Source: Rutidosis leptorrhynchoides | Taxonomy: Eukaryota > Streptophyta > Magnoliopsida > Asterales > Asteraceae | Reading direction: 5' to 3' | Assembly: GCF_046630445.1 (NCBI RefSeq) | Contig: NC_092339.1 | Location: forward strand, 51,583,501 to 51,647,500 | DNA: 64,000 nt | Program-made: the position numbers and the translations under genes | Part shown: one piece after another, positions 59,763 through 64,000 of the stretch | How positions within the stretch are numbered: the first letter of the stretch is position 1 | Layout: every line of letters begins with the position of its first letter | Notes under the pieces: generated by a model | The model's input: the letters and a program-made list of their open reading frames with translations, nothing else | Told to the model about the DNA's origin: nothing | Databases searched by the model: none

Positions 59763-60147
59763 TCTATTAAACGGAAAAGATTAAACAACGAAACGAAAGG
59801 ACTTAACACATATGTATATACATATACACCACACTACCCCATTTTGCTTAACATTCGTCGTACATCGCTTGTTTGACACGATTTGAACCCGTAACAATGG
59901 TAGCTAATCATTATTACGCGAGCACGTCGCATTAACTTGCTAGTACAATGTCTATCTCACTTGATGATTGCTAAACACAACACAAAACGATTAGCGCAAG
60001 GTTAGTTCACATAAACCCTAGCACTATCCAATCCCTGGTCCGACCCGTCTCCTACAAGTCCCGCATAAAATGCATACACAAACAAGTCTAAGTCTAGGCA
60101 CCTATCTCAAGTCGCCTAAATCCCTTAGACCATGCTCTGATACTACT
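59763..60147 (-). other. RE-A leader with primer-binding site
   Basis: Non-coding. The primer-binding site is read on the minus strand as TATCAGAGCATGG (plus 60129-60141), a tRNA-Met type, next to the LTR end. Confidence 0.82.
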
Positions 60148-60238
60148 TGTAACAACCCAACCCATTTAAGGAACTGAAAATGCGAATTTTTTTTTTAAGT
60201 CAGAAGAGTGCGCCACGCGCACCACCTCAGGGTGCGTG
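60148..60238 (-). repeat. RE-A 5' LTR, fragment before RE-E
   Basis: TGTAACAACCC at 60148 matches the outer end at 18867 almost base for base over about 90 bp. The LTR is then interrupted by RE-E. The remainder lies beyond the window. Confidence 0.85.
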
Positions 60239-60522
60239 TGATGACCCGGGAATTTCCGACCAAATTTAAACTTAATCTTTATATGGTTTCGACATGCATG
60301 ATAAGCAAAGTCTATTAAACCGAGTTCCCAAAATGTTTAAACTATTATTCATGAATGCATTCGACCTTTGACCATTTTTGACGATTCACGAACAACTTTG
60401 TGTAAATAAATATGTAAATATAAATGTAAGTATATATATGTAATAGTAATTGGAAATAATAAAATATAATTTAAACATTTAAGTTAAATATGTAAAACAA
60501 AATATAAAATAATTAAAATAAA

Positions 60523-60523
<1 letters not shown>

Positions 60524-60571
<48 letters not shown>
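60524..60571. repeat. (TA)n microsatellite
   Basis: TA run within the RE-E LTR. Confidence 0.95.
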
Positions 60572-60573
<2 letters not shown>

Positions 60574-60747
60574 CTTTTATATACAATTAATATTATAGGT
60601 ATATTGTAATATATAAAAAAAAATCTATAAGTATTAAGTATAAAAGATATGTTAAAAATCACATAATTAATAAATTGTAATATTAATATATTAAATGTAA
60701 TTACAAGTTTGAATATAATTGTTATAGTAATATTTTCATTATTGTTA

Positions 60748-60793
60748 TTATCAATATTAATATTAATATTAATATTAATATTAATATTAATAT
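60748..60793. repeat. (AATATT)n hexamer tract
   Basis: About seven units of AATATT, palindromic as DNA, in the RE-E LTR. Confidence 0.93.
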
Positions 60794-61995
60794 CTGTATT
60801 ATTAATAATATTATATAAAAGATATAGATATGAAATTTGACACATGTAACTTGTTATATATTACTTGTTAGTTGTAATATCATTAAATATTATTATTATT
60901 ACCTTTATCCTTAATAATCATTAATTTTTTTTTTCATAATTAATAATATCATTATCATTTTTATAATAATTATTATAATTAATATTATCATTATTGATAT
61001 CATTATCAACGTTATTATTAATAATTATCATTATAATTGATATTAACATTTAAATTGTTATTTTCAGTATTATTAATAAAAGTATTATTATTTATACATT
61101 TATATTTATTAATTATTAATATATATTTAATATAAAAAAAAACGTACAAAATAGATTCTAAATGGATTTTTGATCACTTTCCAACTACTGTGATTTTTGT
61201 TTTAATCTAAAAGTTGTTGAAAATTTATACCAAATTGTACGATTTTGTTTAACATTATTTTCACACTTTATTTGATTCTTGATTCTGTCGGATATTAATA
61301 TTATGGGTCGATTTCATTAATCATTACAGACCATCTGTAATTTTACAAACATTCCATATAAGTCTTCTCTTCTATTTCAAATTGAAAACATAAAATTTTG
61401 AAGAAACCCCATCGGTCCTCTGCTCATTCATCTTTTTGACCATATTTCAAATTCGAACAAATTTAAAAAATCCTTAAATGCAGTCTTGGTAGGAATCTCA
61501 TACTCAATCTATCTGGAAAATTTTAAAACCCAATTCATTATATCGAGTTCAAATTTGCGAGTCAAAGCTTTACAATCAAAAAGTCAAACTTTGGGTTCAT
61601 CCAGAAATTCGAAACGATTTTGATGTTTCTTGTTAAATTGATGATTTGAAAAGTTTATACGAATGGTATGTAATATATTTCATGTTGTAAGGGTTATACA
61701 AAACGAGCTCAAAAATGGAATTCAATTTTTTTTTTCTTCCTTCTTGTGCGACGAGCAGTTGGCAGCACTCTTTTTATTTTATTTTTTTTTGTTGTTTTCA
61801 AGTAGTAAAAACATTGGGTAGAGATTAGTTCTTAATGTTTTGAAGTATTTAAATCATTGTTTTGATGTGGTACACTTTTGGAATCGACCAGAATTGTTGG
61901 AGAAGAAGAAAGGAAAAACTGAAAATGTAAATAGGTTAAATGAATATGTTTTGAGGTTATTTCAGAAAAACAGTAAATGGATGGATGGTTTATAG

Positions 61996-62045
61996 GGTTA
62001 GCGAGTGAGCGGAAGGTCTCGAGTTCGAGCCTTGTTGGTGGCAGT
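61996..62045 (+). repeat. tRNA-like A-box/B-box pair (possible SINE remnant)
   Basis: GGGTTAGCGAGTGAGCGG resembles an A box, and GAGTTCGAGCC, 11 bp after it, resembles a B box. The normal tRNA spacing is larger, so this is at best degenerate. It lies inside the RE-E LTR and is followed by an ATT-rich tail. Confidence 0.35.
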
Positions 62046-62084
62046 TTTTGTTTAACTCAATTTTAAAGGTAGTCTTTATTATTA

Positions 62085-62184
62085 TTATTATTATTATTCT
62101 TGTTATTGTTATTGTTATTGTTATTGTTATTGTTATTGTTATTGTTATTGTTATTGTTATTGTTATTGTTATTGTTATTGTTAT
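62085..62184. repeat. (TTATTG)n array
   Basis: About fourteen TTATTG hexamers after an ATT run. This is a low-complexity tract in the RE-E LTR. Confidence 0.95.
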
Positions 62185-63035
62185 CATTAGTAATAATATA
62201 TGTATCATGAATATTGTTATCAAGTTAGTAGTACCCTTAAGTATTATTATTATTATTATTATTGTTATCATTATTAATATTATCATTTTGGTATTATTAT
62301 CATTATTATGATTATGATCATTATTATGAAGATAATAAAACATATTATTATTTTTTTTCATTAATAGTAGTATTATTTTGGAATTATTATTATGAGCATA
62401 AGTATTATTGTTAATATTATTATTAGTAATAAAATTGTTAAAATTATTATTATTATTAAGTATTAAGCATTATTATCAAAATGATTAATTTCATTACCAT
62501 CAATACTAAATTTTTCATTTTACTACTATTATTATTATTATTATTATATTATAAGATTCATTATTAAAACTATCATTAACAGTAAAACTAATATTTTTAT
62601 AGTTATTAATATCATTATATTTATCACTAATAAGATTATTAACATTATTAATTTTATTATTAATATTAAGTATTATCAATATTATCATTTCAAGTATTAC
62701 TTCAGTATTATTACAATTACTAGTTTCAACAAACAAATGATATACATAAATATATATTTAACATAGATAACTTAAAAATATTAATACTTTGTTATGTACA
62801 AAATGAATGCATCTAATTAAATAATGAAAAATATATAAGTTAATAATATAAAAATTATATCACTAACAATAATATATATTTTTATTCGATTACGATTATG
62901 TGTATTAATATATATATGCAACTGATATAGGTTCGTGAATCCGGGGCCAACGTTACACTTGTTCAATAATGTTATATGTATTTTTACTACGAAATATAGT
63001 ATGGTGAGTTCCTTTGATCCCCTTTTACTCTTTAC

Positions 63036-63360
63036 ATTTTTGGGACTGAGAATACATGCGTAACTTTTATAACTGTTTTACAAAATAGACACAAGTAATT
63101 AAAATGACATTATATGGTTGAATGATCGAAATCGAATATGCCCCTTTTTATTAAGTCTGGTAATCTAAGAATTAGGGAACAGACACCCTAATTGACGCGA
63201 ACTCTAAAGATAGATCTATCGGGCCCAACAAGCCCCATCCAAAGTACCGGATGCTTTAGTACTTCGAAATTTATATCATGTCCGAAGGAGGATCCCGGAA
63301 TGATGGGGATATTCTTATATGTATATTGTGAATGTCGGTTACCAGGTGTTCAATCCATAT
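63036..63360 (+). promoter_or_regulatory. RE-E copy of the conserved LTR module
   Basis: TTTTTGGGACTGAGAATACAT, then a long stretch strongly similar to 22371-22710 of RE-B. This includes the GAATATGCCCC and GATAGATCTAT(T/C)GGGCC segments. Confidence 0.6.
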
Positions 63361-63635
63361 GAATGATATTTTTGTCTCTATGCATGGGACGTATGTTTAT
63401 GAGAAATGGAAATATGAAATCATGTGGTCTATTAAAATTATGAAATGATTATTTATGCTAAACTAATGAACTCACCAACCTTTTGGTTGACACTTGAAAG
63501 CATGTTTACTCTCAGGTATGAAAGAAATCTTCCGCTGTGCATTTGCTCATTTTAAGGACATTACTTGGAGTCGATCATCGCTCTGGGATCAAATGTTGAT
63601 GACTTCGTCCAGATGGATTAGGATGGGGCATTTCA

Positions 63636-64000
63636 GTTGGTATCAGAGCGGTGGTCTTAGCGAACCATGTCTGCATTAGTGTGTCTAACTGATAAGTCGT
63701 TAGGATGCATTAGTGAGTCTGGACTTCGACCGTGTCTGCATGTCAAAAGTTTTGCTTATCATTTTGTGTCAAAAATTACCTGCTTATCATTCTTAGAAAA
63801 AAATCACTTGCTTATCATTCTTAGTTTAGACACGTTTTACTGCATTGACTGCATGAATAGTGTATAGACAAAATTCATATCTTAGAGTATCTGTTATTGT
63901 AAACTTTGCCTGACATTTTCTGTAGATTCCTCCGTAACTTATGGGATTTTAGTATTATATATGCATATGTAAATTATGTATTGCGGAGTACTAATCTACA
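63636..64000 (+). other. RE-E leader
   Basis: Primer-binding site TTGGTATCAGAGC at 63637-63649, then a leader sharing GCATTAGTGTGTCT and GGATGCATTAGTGAGTCTGG with RE-B. No gag begins before the window end. Confidence 0.85.

Larger units (their letters stand above)
60239..63635 (+). repeat. RE-E 5' LTR
   Basis: It is very AT-rich, with large trinucleotide and hexanucleotide tracts. From about 62930 on it becomes clearly similar to the end of the RE-B LTR, while the first 2.7 kb is unlike it. Open frames here come from microsatellites. Confidence 0.88.
60239..64000 (+). mobile_element. RE-E: 5' end of another Ty3/gypsy element (runs past the window end)
   Basis: An LTR of about 3.4 kb (60239-63635) starts TGATGACCCGGG and ends GGGGCATTTCA. 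It is followed by TTGGTATCAGAGCGG, a tRNA-Met primer-binding site, and about 350 bp of leader. It inserted into RE-A's right LTR. The expected target duplication would be GCGTG (60234-60238), with its second copy outside the window. The leader is clearly related to that of RE-B. Confidence 0.88.

Noticed and set aside
62085-62184. Hexamer array as a possible telomere-type repeat
   Set aside because: The unit TTATTG is neither the plant telomere repeat TTTAGGG nor the variants known in other plants. It is embedded in an LTR.
61990-62361. Ile/Thr- and Val/Ile-repeat ORFs on both strands
   Set aside because: They are translations of TTATTG and ATT arrays, with no coding signal.

Overview
This window is plant nuclear DNA, and very probably from a eudicot of the daisy family (Asteraceae). 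The family-level call is an inference from the style of the receptor-like kinase and of the LTRs. The sequence is AT-rich. It holds intron-bearing plant genes, L1-type LINE remnants and a deep stack of LTR retrotransposons. I see no prokaryotic features, rRNA, intact tRNA gene or CRISPR array.

Region 1-8.2 kb is repeat territory. It contains the 3' part of a long LTR (1-2699), a degraded retroelement-like coding stretch of unknown family (2.7-4.2 kb) with an LTR-like tail, and a 5'-truncated LINE (about 5.18-7.1 kb) carrying a second LINE in opposite orientation with a clean 18-bp target duplication.

Region 8.26-18.87 kb is the genic island. A DUF789-family gene (8265-11890) has conserved exons, but also an in-frame stop in exon 2, a GC-AG intron and a 1.34-kb TRIM-type element in another intron. 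Next is a complete receptor-like kinase domain (13637-14569). It is followed, in phase, by exons encoding the C-terminal armadillo-type half of TIO (TWO-IN-ONE, the plant Fused kinase). TIO's own kinase half is absent, so the locus reads as a kinase-swapped chimera or as a truncated TIO duplicate lying behind a kinase gene.

Region 18.87-64.0 kb is one nested complex inserted in a TIO-like exon. A minus-strand Ty3/gypsy chromovirus (RE-A) runs from 18867 past the window end. Its left LTR is split by a young, nearly whole plus-strand chromovirus (RE-B, 19921-33005, TSD CTTAA). Its integrase region is split by an Athila-type element (RE-C, 34803-55968, TSD GGCAT). RE-C in turn carries a recombined RE-B-family LTR (RE-D, 45988-49965, TSD TAAAT). 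RE-A's right LTR is split by the 5' LTR of a further element (RE-E, from 60239).

The most unusual items are the RLK-TIO arrangement and an intact-looking F-box protein gene plus an acidic ORF carried between the 5' LTR and gag of RE-B. A sequence module conserved between otherwise different LTRs and palindromic motifs repeated across RE-C also stand out. Splice sites were placed by eye from GT/GC-AG context, reading phase and remembered family similarity. No database search was run.
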